Positions 1 to 9,039 are shown, counted from the stretch's first letter. The stretch is DNA of 46,784 bases from Bacillus luti (GCF_001884105.1 NZ_MACI01000002.1:1-46784), one strand, 5' to 3'. Translations and numbers: made by a program. The notes: generated from the sequence alone by a model not told the origin.

Positions 1-57
1 GATAAGTTCATAAAATTTAATTATTTATATAAAAAGATTTATTAGGAGGAAAATAAG

Positions 58-1398
58 ATGAAACAGACGGAGCAATGGACTTCGAAATTAGGATTTATAA
101 TGGCGGCGGCAGGATCAGCAATTGGACTAGGTGCAATATGGAAGTTTCCTTATATCGCTGGGAAGAGCGGGGGAGGAGCATTCTTTTTAATCTTTATATT
201 ATTTACTGTATTAATTGGACTACCACTACTAATAGCTGAATTTATGATTGGACGTAGTACACAGAAACAAGCAGTTGGAGCATTTAAAAGTATCGCGCCA
301 AATACAGGATGGCATTGGATTGGACGTCTTGGGGTTGGAACATGTTTTATATTACTTTCGTTTTATAGTGTTGTAGGTGGATGGGTATTAATTTATTTAT
401 TCAGAGGAATAACTGGACAGCTTATTACTCCAGGACAAAACTATAGTGCATTATTTACTGAAACAATTGGAGATCCCGCTTGGGCCATTATCGGTCATTT
501 CGCTTTTATGTTCATTACAATTTGGGTTGTATCAAAAGGTGTACAAAACGGAATTGAAAAAGCGAGTAAATATATGTTGCCAGCATTGTTTGTTTTATTT
601 GTCGCTCTTATTGTTCGCTCACTAACACTTGACAATGCAATGGAAGGTGTGAAGTTTTTCTTACAACCAGATTTTTCAAAGATTACTTCAGAAAGTATTT
701 TGTTCGCAATGGGACAATCATTCTTTGCGATTAGTATCGGGATTTCGATTATGGTTACGTATAGCTCGTATTTAAACAAAAAAGAAAGTTTACCAAAATC
801 AGCAATAACAATTGTTGGATTGAATTTATTTGTTTCTTTATTTGCGGGTCTTGCTATTTTTCCGGCCGTATTTTCATTAGGCATGGAGCCGACAGAAGGG
901 CCTGGACTACTATTTATCGTACTACCATCTGTATTTAGTCAAATTCCATTCGGCGGATTGTTCTTAACAGTATTCCTTGCGCTATTTACATTTGCTACAC
1001 TAACATCAGCGTTCTCTTTACTTGAAACAGTTGTTTCAGCAATGGCGAATGGGAAGCCAGAAAAAAGAAATAAATTATCATGGATCATTGGTTTCTGCAT
1101 TTTTCTAGTAGGTATACCATCAGCACTTTCATTTGGAGTATGGAGTGATATTACGATTTTCGGAAAGAATATTTTTGATGCTGTAGACTTTTTATCTAGT
1201 AATATATTAATGCCACTTGGAGCACTATTTATTAGTATTTTTGTTTCATTCAAAATGGAAAAGAAGGTGCAAGCAGCAGAGTTTTTTGTAGGTGGAAATT
1301 ACGGAAAGAAAGTATTCACTTGTTGGGCATTTTTACTTCGATTTGTAGCACCACTTGCAATCATCATCGTCTTTTTAAATGTAATAGGGATTATTTAA
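58..1398 (+). CDS. Sodium-dependent transporter, SNF (neurotransmitter:sodium symporter) family
   Basis: The 446-residue, strongly hydrophobic protein has the family's first-helix signature, [13 protein letters not shown] at about residues 19-31, where sodium and substrate bind in LeuT-fold carriers. The rest reads as about 11-12 membrane segments, the usual size for bacterial members such as MhsT. It should import an amino acid or related amine using the sodium gradient; the substrate cannot be read from sequence. The ATG is set by AGGAGG about 8 bases upstream. No terminator lies before the next gene on the same strand, which begins some 35 bases later, so read-through is possible. Confidence 0.93.
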   Translation: MKQTEQWTSKLGFIMAAAGSAIGLGAIWKFPYIAGKSGGGAFFLIFILFTVLIGLPLLIAEFMIGRSTQKQAVGAFKSIAPNTGWHWIGRLGVGTCFILLSFYSVVGGWVLIYLFRGITGQLITPGQNYSALFTETIGDPAWAIIGHFAFMFITIWVVSKGVQNGIEKASKYMLPALFVLFVALIVRSLTLDNAMEGVKFFLQPDFSKITSESILFAMGQSFFAISIGISIMVTYSSYLNKKESLPKSAITIVGLNLFVSLFAGLAIFPAVFSLGMEPTEGPGLLFIVLPSVFSQIPFGGLFLTVFLALFTFATLTSAFSLLETVVSAMANGKPEKRNKLSWIIGFCIFLVGIPSALSFGVWSDITIFGKNIFDAVDFLSSNILMPLGALFISIFVSFKMEKKVQAAEFFVGGNYGKKVFTCWAFLLRFVAPLAIIIVFLNVIGII

Positions 1399-1433
1399 TA
1401 ACAAATGTTATAATATTCAGTAAAAAGAAGGTG

Positions 1434-2354
1434 ATGATTATAAAGACGAATTTGATAGAATCAGGGGAATACATGAATATTAGAGGGAAAAAGCTATATG
1501 TTGAAACGCATGGAAATCCTAAAAATAAACCAGTCCTATACTTGCATGGTGGGCCAGGAGAAAGTTGCTATGATTTTTCATTTCATCAAGCGGAACGTTT
1601 AAAAGATTATTTATATGTAATTATGATAGATCAAAGAGGTGTTTGTCGCTCAGAAGAAATTACTGAAGACGAAACTTTTGGATTAAAAGATTTGATTGAA
1701 GACTGTGAGGAATTAAAAAAAGCATTACAAATTGAGAAGTGGTCTATAGTTGGACACTCTTTCGGTGGATATTTAGCATTGTTATATGCAGCGACATATC
1801 CAAATTCAATAGAGAAAATCATATTTGAAGGGCCAACTTTCGATTTTGCATTAACAAGTAGATCTTTACTACAAAAGACAGGAACTTTATTAAAGAAATA
1901 TGGAAAAGAATTAGTAGCAGAAGACTGTTTTACTTATTCATCTAGTAATGCAAATGCTAGTTCAAAAGAGTTGCTCGAAGCTTATATAAGTTTAAGCGCT
2001 GAATTAGAAGAAAAAAGAATGGAGATTTACAATTATAAAGAAGATGAAACTGATGATAGTTTATATAGTGACGCAGAGTGGGATGTATTTTTAAATCGTT
2101 CCAACATCCATTTCGATAGATTAAAGTCAGAAGGAGCATGTTATACGTCATTATTAACTAAAATAAAAGATGTACAGAGTCCGATGTTATTAATTGTAGG
2201 GAAACATGATGTAGTCACATGTGAAAAACAAATTGAAACATTTAATAAAGGTGCTCGAAACGGTACATATATTGTGTTTGAAGAAAGTGGTCATACACCT
2301 CATTATGAGGAAGCGGATCGATTTGCTGAAACAGTCATTCATTTTTTGAAGTGA
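1434..2354 (+). CDS. Alpha/beta hydrolase (proline iminopeptidase-like)
   Basis: A 306-residue alpha/beta-hydrolase: oxyanion-hole motif HGGPG at residues 38-42, nucleophile Ser109 in GHSFGG, a late Asp in VGKHDVV and the catalytic His in ESGHTPH near the C terminus. HGGPG is typical of prolyl aminopeptidases and related esterases; the true substrate is unknown. The start is uncertain. ATG 1434 sits almost on its AAGAAGGTGAT binding site. ATG 1473 has AGGGG five bases upstream and would remove 13 residues. I kept 1434 because family members usually carry an extension ending in a Glu/Gly-Tyr-Met/Ile-Asn pattern before the first strand. A bidirectional terminator follows. Confidence 0.88.
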   Translation: MIIKTNLIESGEYMNIRGKKLYVETHGNPKNKPVLYLHGGPGESCYDFSFHQAERLKDYLYVIMIDQRGVCRSEEITEDETFGLKDLIEDCEELKKALQIEKWSIVGHSFGGYLALLYAATYPNSIEKIIFEGPTFDFALTSRSLLQKTGTLLKKYGKELVAEDCFTYSSSNANASSKELLEAYISLSAELEEKRMEIYNYKEDETDDSLYSDAEWDVFLNRSNIHFDRLKSEGACYTSLLTKIKDVQSPMLLIVGKHDVVTCEKQIETFNKGARNGTYIVFEESGHTPHYEEADRFAETVIHFLK

Positions 2355-2357
2355 AGA

Positions 2358-2390
2358 AAAGGGTGCTTCTACAAATGAGAAGCACCCTTT
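2358..2390. terminator. Bidirectional intrinsic terminator
   Basis: Arms AAAGGGTGCTTCT and AGAAGCACCCTTT form a 13-bp stem with a 7-base loop between two converging genes, with A-rich and T-rich flanks that serve both strands. Confidence 0.9.
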
Positions 2391-2966
2391 CTACATTTCT
2401 GGATACGTGATAGTTATGTTAGGCCATTTGCTTTGCCAATTCTTTTTAGTAACTCTTTTATTGTACATATGTATCCGTTCTTTCGTTTCAAGGAAGTGAG
2501 CTGTCGGCTTCACTTGTAATGAAAGTACATCTTCTATTCCGCATGGAGACGTTAATATGACATTGTTTTGTTCATCAAGTGTCACGCCTAAAGCAGTTGC
2601 TGTTTCAGGAAATTTAGAAATAGCATCAATAGAAGAAGAATATGGCGGCATGTTATTCACTACATGCATGCGAGCTTGATTTTTTACTGACCAAGGTATA
2701 GAAGCATCCAAATTTATCAGCTTCTTTTCTAGTAATTGTTCGTATGCCTCATCTTTATGAAAAGAATCAAAATAAATGACATCCACGTCTGGTGTAGTTG
2801 TTCTTACTTCGTGGTTATGTAAAATATCCCAAATTTTAGAACGGACAAACCCGGCGCAAATCCACCAATCAGGTAGCTCTAGTGATTTTGCTATTTGTAA
2901 TACATCCATCATCCATTCATCGTTTTCTATTGAGCGAATTATATCTTGCTCTGTTTGTATCTTCAT
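2391..2966 (-). CDS. Nucleotidyltransferase family protein (DUF925/COG3575 type)
   Basis: A 191-residue protein resembling the DUF925 nucleotidyltransferase-like family: a WWICAGFVRSKIWD segment near residues 33-46 (cf. the family's GxxR region) and an acidic TPDVDVIYFD motif around residues 57-66 that would hold the metal-binding aspartates. Members are usually stand-alone and their substrate is unknown. On the minus strand AGAAAGGTGA lies upstream of the ATG at 2966; an in-frame GTG at 2978 is part of that binding site and is a poorer start. The gene lies 21 bases downstream of the amj-like gene on the same strand and is probably co-transcribed with it. Confidence 0.82.
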   Translation of the reverse strand: MKIQTEQDIIRSIENDEWMMDVLQIAKSLELPDWWICAGFVRSKIWDILHNHEVRTTTPDVDVIYFDSFHKDEAYEQLLEKKLINLDASIPWSVKNQARMHVVNNMPPYSSSIDAISKFPETATALGVTLDEQNNVILTSPCGIEDVLSLQVKPTAHFLETKERIHMYNKRVTKKNWQSKWPNITITYPEM

Positions 2967-2990
2967 TGATATATTCACCTTTCTAGTAAA

Positions 2991-3788
2991 TTAATGCATG
3001 AGTTCAATAATCCATAAAATCCAGTAAGCACCTGGTACAAATAGGAGCTGTGCTAATAATGTACCGAAAAGTCTAGATATCATTAGCCAACCATACATTT
3101 TACCCATAGATTCAGCACCATTTTCTGATTGTAAAGCACGCTCTGTTAAAAGAGCAATGCGTGGATCGAGTAGCACCGTTAATAAAATGGTAGCAAAACC
3201 ATTCACAAGACCGGAAGCTGTACTTGCGTTCGTAGCATAATCTGGATTTAGAAAAGAAGCATAAAGGGCTGACAGAACACCCGCTGTATAAATTGCAGTA
3301 GCAAACATGTTAATAAGCATAATACGCTTTGGGATACCACCGATCCTCATTCGATGAATCATTTCTAGCTTTGGAAAGCGTACATATTTTTTTGTGTACT
3401 TTAATTTTTGAATGTTATTTGTTTTCATCATTCGAATGAATGAACCATCTGTTTCAAAGTTTTGAATGACATACCCAAATAGCTTTGTCAAAGTCGGATA
3501 AAGTATAATTGCAAGTAATGTACCGATAGAAGCAGATAATAGTACGAGTCGTATAATATGCTCTAAATCAATAGAAGAATCTAGCTTTGCTTCATCGACA
3601 ATACCACCGATTAAAAAGGCTTGTAGTAAGTTAGAAGTTCTAGAAATAAGCAGTACCATTCCTACGACAGATAAAGCAACTGCAATCTTTTTTAAACGAA
3701 CCCCCGCTAATCGAATACTATAAGAACTTGTTTCGACTGCGTGGATGACAATTGTGAAAGCCATTATAAAAATTAACGTAATTGACAT
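2991..3788 (-). CDS. amj: Lipid II flippase, Amj family (YdaH-like)
   Basis: A polytopic membrane protein of 265 residues matching the Amj/YdaH family by its opening (TLIFIMAFTIVIHAVETSSYSIRLAG), the long helix-rich body with few charges, and the end with RLFGTLLAQLLFVPGAYW. In B. subtilis Amj is an alternative to MurJ that moves lipid II across the membrane for peptidoglycan synthesis and is induced under envelope stress. That role is inferred from family membership. The start ATG 3788 follows a TTGGTGA binding site; GTG 3797 and TTG 3800 are in frame but lie inside that site. Followed closely by the nucleotidyltransferase-like gene. Confidence 0.85.
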   Translation of the reverse strand: MSITLIFIMAFTIVIHAVETSSYSIRLAGVRLKKIAVALSVVGMVLLISRTSNLLQAFLIGGIVDEAKLDSSIDLEHIIRLVLLSASIGTLLAIILYPTLTKLFGYVIQNFETDGSFIRMMKTNNIQKLKYTKKYVRFPKLEMIHRMRIGGIPKRIMLINMFATAIYTAGVLSALYASFLNPDYATNASTASGLVNGFATILLTVLLDPRIALLTERALQSENGAESMGKMYGWLMISRLFGTLLAQLLFVPGAYWILWIIELMH

Positions 3789-3982
3789 TTGTTTCACCAA
3801 TTTCTATTAAATTAATTGTAACTGTTTCACTTTATCATATCTATCGTATTTTGTAACTGAAAGTACGTGATATAGGAAAAGTAACTTGTCAGAAAAATGG
3901 ATAATAATAGTATAATAGGGGAGAGGTAGGTAAAAGGTATTTTTCGTTTACATATACAATGAGGTGAGTGGAGGAAGGAAAC

Positions 3983-4648
3983 ATGTATAAAACATTTTTA
4001 TTTGATTTAGATGGAACATTAACGGATCCGAAAGAAGGGATTGTAAATTCAGTTTTATACGCGTTAAAAAAAGTAGGGATTGAAGAATTACATGCAAACG
4101 AGTTAGATTCATTTATTGGTCCTCCTATTCAACAATCATTCATAGAGAGATATAATATGAATGAGGGAGAAGTTGAACGAGCTGTTTTTTATTTTCGGGA
4201 GTATTTAAAGCAAAGTGGATTGTTTGAAAATAGTGTATACGAAGGTATTCCAGATATATTGCAACAATTAAAAGAATCGGGTAATCATTTATTTGTAGCA
4301 ACATCAAAGCCTACGGTATTTGCGAAACAAGTACTAGATCATTTTCAATTAACGAATTATTTTGAAGATATCGTCGGGAGTAATTTAGATGGTACGAGAA
4401 TAAAAAAAGAAGAAATCATTTCTCATATTCTACAGACAAATGATGAACTTAATAAAGAAGAAATTGTTATGATTGGAGATAGGAAGCACGATATAATTGG
4501 TGCGAATCATAATAGAATTGCTTCAATTGGAGTTTTGTATGGTTATGGAAGTGAAAAAGAGTTGAAAGAAGTTGGTGTGACCCATATCGCGAATGATGTA
4601 GAAGGGTTATATCATTTTTGTATAGAAAATAACTTGATAAAGCAATGA
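3983..4648 (+). CDS. HAD-superfamily hydrolase (phosphoglycolate phosphatase-like)
   Basis: A 221-residue HAD subfamily IA phosphatase. Motif I is FDLDGTLTD with Asp8 and Asp10, motif II is ATSKP near residue 105, and the acidic motif III is GDRKHDIIGA near residues 165-175. A helical cap lies between motifs I and II. The family contains PpaX/Gph-type phosphoglycolate or pyrophosphate phosphatases and many nucleotidases; specificity cannot be told. GGAGGAAGG lies directly upstream of ATG 3983, so the in-frame GTG 15 bases earlier is part of the binding site. A stand-alone gene with its own terminator. Confidence 0.9.
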   Translation: MYKTFLFDLDGTLTDPKEGIVNSVLYALKKVGIEELHANELDSFIGPPIQQSFIERYNMNEGEVERAVFYFREYLKQSGLFENSVYEGIPDILQQLKESGNHLFVATSKPTVFAKQVLDHFQLTNYFEDIVGSNLDGTRIKKEEIISHILQTNDELNKEEIVMIGDRKHDIIGANHNRIASIGVLYGYGSEKELKEVGVTHIANDVEGLYHFCIENNLIKQ

Positions 4649-4664
4649 ATATAGACATTAACAG

Positions 4665-4714
4665 TCCCTTTATAACGTATGACGATGAAATCGTTATTGT
4701 TTAAAGGGATTTTT
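4665..4714 (+). terminator. Intrinsic terminator after the HAD gene
   Basis: TCCCTTTA pairs with TAAAGGGA, with an inner AACG/CGTT pairing, followed by TTTTT. Confidence 0.8.
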
Positions 4715-4760
4715 CATATGTAATCGAATATGTATAATTAGACATTTTTAGCATGAAAAA

Positions 4761-4860
4761 TTTGTAACAAATAGAGGAGGTTTGTCATGAAAGAATAGAG
4801 TGTGACAAAATTACAGAAGTTTGTCAAAAGAAGATTGAATTTTCAGTTTAAAGGAGGGGT
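4761..4860 (+). promoter_or_regulatory. Leader with a three-codon mini-ORF and alternative stem-loops
   Basis: Upstream of the permease there is a perfect AGAGGAGG ribosome binding site (4773-4780) followed by ATG AAA GAA TAG at 4787-4798, a three-codon open frame. TTTGTCA (4781-4787), TGACAAA (4803-4809) and TTTGTCA (4820-4826) allow the middle segment to pair with either neighbour, giving two mutually exclusive hairpins, the first of which covers the mini-ORF start. This resembles an attenuation or translation-control leader. It could also be the stump of a deleted gene. Function is inference only. Confidence 0.4.
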
Positions 4861-4864
4861 ATAA

Positions 4865-6304
4865 TTGGAGCTAGTTATTATTTTATTAGCACTTAGCTTA
4901 CTTATGTTTGTAGCATATAAAGGGTTCTCTGTTATTTTATTTGCACCGATTTTCGCATTATTTGCGGTATTTTTGACAGAACCTAGTTTTGTATTACCTT
5001 TCTTTTCTAATATTTTTATGGAGAAAATGGTAGGATTTATTAAATTATATTTTCCAGTGTTTTTACTAGGAGCAATATTTGGGAAAGTAGTAGAAATGTC
5101 AGGAATTGCTGATTCAATCGCAAAGACAATTGTAGAGTTAGTTGGGGAAAAACGTACAATTTTAGCGATTGTTTTAATGGGAGCTATTTTAACATATAGC
5201 GGTGTTAGTGTGTATGTAGTGGTATTCGCTATATTCCCGTTTGCGGCTAAGTTGTTTCGACAAGCGGATATTCCAAAGCGTTTGATCCCTGGAACGATTG
5301 TTCTCGGAGCAGCGACGTTTACAATGGATGCACTTCCTGGATCACCACAAATTCAAAATGTAATACCTACAACTTTTTTTAAAACTGACATTTACGCAGC
5401 ACCGATATTAGGCATTTTAGGAGCAATCTTTGTTTTAACGTTAGGTTTATTATATTTAGAGAGTAGACGTAAAAAGGCTAAGGCAGCAGGGGAAGGGTAT
5501 TTCGGATTTAATGATGGGAATAACGAAATGGCTGCAACTTTACAATTAGAACAAAAAGCTATGCCAGTAATGCGCGGTATTGAGATTACGAAAGTACAGC
5601 AAGTAATTGCGTTTGTACCACTTATTTTAGTAGGTGTAATGAATAAAGTTTTCACAATCATGATACCGAAGTGGTATCCGAACGGTTTTGATTTTTCTGC
5701 AATTGGTATGAAAGCATTTGGAAAGGTAGAATTAAGTGCAGTAGTAGGGATTTGGTCAGTAGAATTAGCGCTTATTATTGGGATTGTTTCAACACTTTTA
5801 TTATATTGGAAACGAGTAGTAACAGGTTTTCAGGCTGGATTAAATACAAGTATAGGGGGAGCACTACTTGCAACAATGAATACAGGAGCAGAGTTTGGCT
5901 TTGGTGGTGTGATTGCAGCGCTTCCTGGTTTTGCGATAATGAGAGACAGTATTTCTGCAACGTTCACGAATCCTTTAGTGAATGGAGCGGTAACGACGAA
6001 TATATTAGCGGGTATTACAGGCTCTGCATCAGGAGGAATGGGAATTGTTTTAAGTGCTATGGGAGATAAATTTATTGCAGCAGCCAATCAATTTGATATT
6101 CCATTAGAAGTTATGCATCGTATTGTATCAATGGCATCAGGAGGTATGGATACATTACCGCATAACGGTGCAATTATTACAATTCTGACAGTAACAGGAT
6201 TAACACATAAACAGTCATATAAAGATATATTTGCTGTTACAATTTTGAAAACGGTTGCTGTATTTGCAGTCATCGCGTTCTATACTTTAACAGGAATCTA
6301 TTAA
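4865..6304 (+). CDS. GntP-family permease
   Basis: A 479-residue carrier with about 12 membrane segments and the GntP-family arrangement: a LIKLYFPVFLLGAIFGKVVE segment near residues 59-78, a TMDALPGSPQIQN loop in the first half, and a matching SASGGMGIVLSAMGDKF loop in the second half. It starts with TTG behind AAAGGAGGGG. The family imports gluconate, hydroxybutyrate and other short hydroxy acids by proton symport. The gene is followed by an iron-dependent alcohol dehydrogenase with no terminator between them, so the cargo is plausibly a hydroxy acid oxidised by that enzyme (inference). It differs from the true gluconate permease gntP at the end of the window. Confidence 0.9.
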   Translation: MELVIILLALSLLMFVAYKGFSVILFAPIFALFAVFLTEPSFVLPFFSNIFMEKMVGFIKLYFPVFLLGAIFGKVVEMSGIADSIAKTIVELVGEKRTILAIVLMGAILTYSGVSVYVVVFAIFPFAAKLFRQADIPKRLIPGTIVLGAATFTMDALPGSPQIQNVIPTTFFKTDIYAAPILGILGAIFVLTLGLLYLESRRKKAKAAGEGYFGFNDGNNEMAATLQLEQKAMPVMRGIEITKVQQVIAFVPLILVGVMNKVFTIMIPKWYPNGFDFSAIGMKAFGKVELSAVVGIWSVELALIIGIVSTLLLYWKRVVTGFQAGLNTSIGGALLATMNTGAEFGFGGVIAALPGFAIMRDSISATFTNPLVNGAVTTNILAGITGSASGGMGIVLSAMGDKFIAAANQFDIPLEVMHRIVSMASGGMDTLPHNGAIITILTVTGLTHKQSYKDIFAVTILKTVAVFAVIAFYTLTGIY

Positions 6305-6391
6305 TAATTTTTGAAATTCGAATAGTAAAGATTCATCAAATCGATAGTTTATTTCATAAAATATTAATTAGGGTAAGAAGGGGTGGAGTAC

Positions 6392-7594
6392 TTGCAAGAA
6401 GTTGCTGAGTTTCGTATGCCGAAGTCTGTATTATATGGAAGAAATTCGCTTGAAAAACTGGGAGAACAATCAAAAAAGTTAGGGAAAAGAGCTTTTATAG
6501 TTACTGATACGATTATGGAGAAATTAGGTTATATAGAAAGGTGTATAAAACAACTAAACAAGAAAGGCATTACTGTTATTACATATAATAAAGTGAATGC
6601 TGAGCCTACAAACATACACGTATTAGAAGCGTTAACTATTTGTAAAGAAGGAAAGTGTGATTTTATTATCGGTATTGGTGGTGGGAGTTGTATTGATGCT
6701 GCGAAGGCGGTAGCAGTGTTATATACTAATGGTGGAGAAATTGAATATTACGTTCAAAAGGATATTGAAATAGAAAATGATCCACTACCACTTATTGCAA
6801 TTCCAACAACTTCTGGTACTGGATCAGAAGTAACAAGTGTAGCAGTAATTACGAATAAAAAAACAGATGTAAAAATGATGATGAAGCATCCGAGTTTTAT
6901 ACCACAAGTAGCAATTATAGACCCTATTTTAACATGTTCGGTACCACCCCAGATTACAGCAGCAACAGGGATAGATGCATTGTGCCATGCAATAGAAGCA
7001 TATATTTCTAAAGTTTCACAGCCACTTACAGATGTACTTGCTCTTTCAGCTATTGAAAGTATTATGAAATATTTACGTATTGCATATGAAGATGGAGATA
7101 ATATGGAAGCAAGAGAAGCGATGATGATTGCTTCATTACAAGCTGGAATCGCATTTTCCAATGCATCCGTTACATTAGTTCATGGAATGTCTCGGCCAGT
7201 GGGAGCATTATTTCATGTACCACATGGTATATCGAATGCCATACTATTACCTACAGTTTTAGAGTTTACAAAAACAAGTGCAGTGAAAAGGTTAGCAGAA
7301 ATTGGACGCAGTTTAAACAACGATTTTTACTCATATTCTGATGAAGAAGTAGCAAATTACACGCTTGCTGAAATAAAGAAACTTTGTTTTAATCTTCGTA
7401 TTCCAAATTTAAAAGAATACGGAATCGATGAAATTGAATTTGAAAATGCTATTTCTAAAATGGCGTCAGATGCAATTGAAAGTGGTAGCCCAGGAAATAA
7501 TCCACGAGTACCTTCTTATGATGAAATCAAACAGTTATATCGAGAATGTTTTAATTACAAATATGCAGATTCTATAAAAACATCGGAATATTGA
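6392..7594 (+). CDS. Iron-containing alcohol dehydrogenase (group III)
   Basis: A 400-residue NAD-dependent dehydrogenase of the Fe-ADH family. The dinucleotide-binding motif GIGGGSCIDAAK lies near residues 93-104, IPTTSGTGSEVTS near 137-149, and the metal ligands are in GIDALCHAIEAY, LVHGMSRPVGALFHVPHG (Asp plus three His). Family members reduce aldehydes or oxidise hydroxy acids such as 4-hydroxybutyrate or butanol. The preceding permease of short hydroxy acids favours an oxidative role here (inference). I chose TTG 6392, which has GGGGTGGAG upstream; GTG 6383 is inside that site. A strong hairpin follows. Confidence 0.88.
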   Translation: MQEVAEFRMPKSVLYGRNSLEKLGEQSKKLGKRAFIVTDTIMEKLGYIERCIKQLNKKGITVITYNKVNAEPTNIHVLEALTICKEGKCDFIIGIGGGSCIDAAKAVAVLYTNGGEIEYYVQKDIEIENDPLPLIAIPTTSGTGSEVTSVAVITNKKTDVKMMMKHPSFIPQVAIIDPILTCSVPPQITAATGIDALCHAIEAYISKVSQPLTDVLALSAIESIMKYLRIAYEDGDNMEAREAMMIASLQAGIAFSNASVTLVHGMSRPVGALFHVPHGISNAILLPTVLEFTKTSAVKRLAEIGRSLNNDFYSYSDEEVANYTLAEIKKLCFNLRIPNLKEYGIDEIEFENAISKMASDAIESGSPGNNPRVPSYDEIKQLYRECFNYKYADSIKTSEY

Positions 7595-7670
7595 TTTCTG
7601 AATATTCTATAAATATTTCCTTGGAAATGAATATAGAATTAATTTTCATTATTGACATCTTAAATTAGTT

Positions 7671-7709
7671 AAAACAAGACTTTATATTATAAACTTAAAG
7701 TCTTGTTTT
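7671..7709 (+). terminator. Hairpin after the Fe-ADH gene
   Basis: A perfect 14-bp stem, AAAACAAGACTTTA with TAAAGTCTTGTTTT, and an 11-base loop. The tail is only partly T-rich because its last bases merge into the palindrome at 7706-7734, so termination may be incomplete. Confidence 0.65.
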
Positions 7710-7734
7710 ATTATGTATAATATACATAATAAAA
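7706..7734. promoter_or_regulatory. 29-bp perfect palindrome, operator candidate upstream of the racemase
   Basis: Arms TTTTATTATGTATA (7706-7719) and TATACATAATAAAA (7721-7734) are exact reverse complements around a single central A. A consensus -10 box, TATAAT (7716-7721), lies at the centre. A dimeric repressor bound here would block that box. No recognisable -35 is seen at the matching distance, so promoter use is unproven. Confidence 0.5.
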
Positions 7735-7777
7735 TGTTGTTATTAGTTTTATAAAAACAGTTTAGGTAGGTGTTTAT

Positions 7778-8470
7778 ATGAAAACGATAGGTCTTATAGG
7801 TGGTATGAGTTGGGAATCAACTTCTGAATATTATCGAATTATTAATGAAGAAATAAAAGAGAGGTTAGGAGGATTACATTCAGCAAAATGTATGATTAAT
7901 AGCGTTGACTTCGAAGAGATTGAACGATTCCAGTCTAACGGAGATTGGAATGGCGCAGGAGAAGTATTAGGGAATGCGGCATATTCACTGCAAGTAGGAG
8001 GAGCAGACTTTATAATCATTTGCACAAATACAATGCACAAGGTAGTTGACAAAATAAAGAAAAATATTAATATTCCAGTCTTGCATATTGCTGATGCAAC
8101 TGCAAAAGAAATTAAAAGAAAAGGTATTCAAACGGTTGGGCTACTTGGAACGAGATATACAATGGAGCAAGATTTCTATAAGTCACGAATAGAAGAGAAT
8201 GATATAAAAGTAATAGTTCCATCAGAAAAAAATAGAGAAAAAGTAAGCGAAGTAATATATACAGAATTATGTTTAGGAAAAATAATATCTCAATCTAGAG
8301 AATGTTATAAAAAAGTCATAGAAGAGTTAGTGGAAAAAGGAGCACAGGGAATCATATTAGGTTGTACAGAAATAGGGTTATTAATAAAGCAAGAAGACGT
8401 ACCAGTCCCAGTATTTGATACTACTCATATACATGCAATTGAAGCTGTAAATGTCTCCTTAGAAAAATAG
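7778..8470 (+). CDS. Aspartate/glutamate racemase family protein
   Basis: A 230-residue protein of the PLP-independent Asp/Glu racemase superfamily. It opens with MKTIGLIGGMSWESTSEYY, the conserved glycine-rich start, and keeps the two catalytic cysteines in ICTNTMHK (near residue 84) and LGCTEIGLL (near residue 192), so it should be active. Length and motifs fit the broad-specificity YgeA/RacX amino-acid racemases rather than MurI. Such enzymes supply non-canonical D-amino acids to the cell wall. Preceded by a perfect 29-bp palindrome that may control it; monocistronic as far as can be seen. Confidence 0.88.
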   Translation: MKTIGLIGGMSWESTSEYYRIINEEIKERLGGLHSAKCMINSVDFEEIERFQSNGDWNGAGEVLGNAAYSLQVGGADFIIICTNTMHKVVDKIKKNINIPVLHIADATAKEIKRKGIQTVGLLGTRYTMEQDFYKSRIEENDIKVIVPSEKNREKVSEVIYTELCLGKIISQSRECYKKVIEELVEKGAQGIILGCTEIGLLIKQEDVPVPVFDTTHIHAIEAVNVSLEK

Positions 8471-8529
8471 ATTATAATTATATTATGTAAACTTAGTGCG
8501 TCTATCTGGAAAACATTCAGAAAATATTT

Positions 8530-8550
8530 TATAATGTAAGTGGTTACATT
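8530..8550. promoter_or_regulatory. -10 box with overlapping dyad upstream of trmO
   Basis: TATAAT (8530-8535) overlaps an inverted repeat, AATGTAA (8533-8539), GTGG, TTACATT (8544-8550). The repeat ends just before the ribosome binding site, so it could be an operator or a 5'-end hairpin. No good -35 is visible. Confidence 0.35.
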
Positions 8551-8565
8551 TAAGGGGGAATGCGT

Positions 8566-9039
8566 ATGTTTTCAGTTCAACCAATCGCATTTGTACATAA
8601 TGAAAGAAAGGAAATAAAAGATGATGAGTGGGGGGAAGTTAGATCCTGCATTACTTTAACTGATATGTTTACAGAAGAAAGTATGCAAGGAATTGAAGAC
8701 TTTTCTCATATTGAAATTGTTTTTTATTTTCATAAAGTAACTGCTGAACAAATTCAATATGTAGCAAGACATCCTAGAAATAATAATGATTATCCTAAAG
8801 TAGGTATTTTTGCACAGCGTGGAAAAAATCGTCCGAATCGCATAGGTGTGACAATTGTAAAAGTAATAAAAAGAGAAGGTAAATCAATTATTGTTGAGGG
8901 ATTAGATGCTATTGATGGCACTCCTATATTGGATATAAAGCCAATAATGAAAGAGTTTATGCCGAAAGAGGACATACAACAGCCTAAATGGGCAACAGAT
9001 ATAATGAGACAGTATTGGAAGGGGAATGGAGTAAAATGA
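8566..9039 (+). CDS. trmO: tRNA m6t6A37 methyltransferase TrmO (TsaA/YaeB family)
   Basis: A 157-residue protein of the TsaA/TrmO beta-barrel family. It begins with FSVQPIAFVHNERKE and carries the signature cluster GIFAQRGKNRPNRIGVT around residues 85-101, then the DGTPILDIKP segment. TrmO uses S-adenosylmethionine to methylate N6-threonylcarbamoyladenosine at position 37 of ANN-decoding tRNAs. The start ATG 8566 is placed by AAGGGGGA six bases upstream; the in-frame ATG at 8560 touches that site. Its stop codon overlaps the start of the next GNAT gene (ATGA), so the two are translationally coupled. Confidence 0.87.
   Translation: MFSVQPIAFVHNERKEIKDDEWGEVRSCITLTDMFTEESMQGIEDFSHIEIVFYFHKVTAEQIQYVARHPRNNNDYPKVGIFAQRGKNRPNRIGVTIVKVIKREGKSIIVEGLDAIDGTPILDIKPIMKEFMPKEDIQQPKWATDIMRQYWKGNGVK

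Noticed and set aside
495-884. Long minus-strand frames inside the SNF transporter, the GntP permease and other genes
   Set aside because: Shadows of strongly coding plus-strand genes; biased composition, no ribosome sites and no family motifs.
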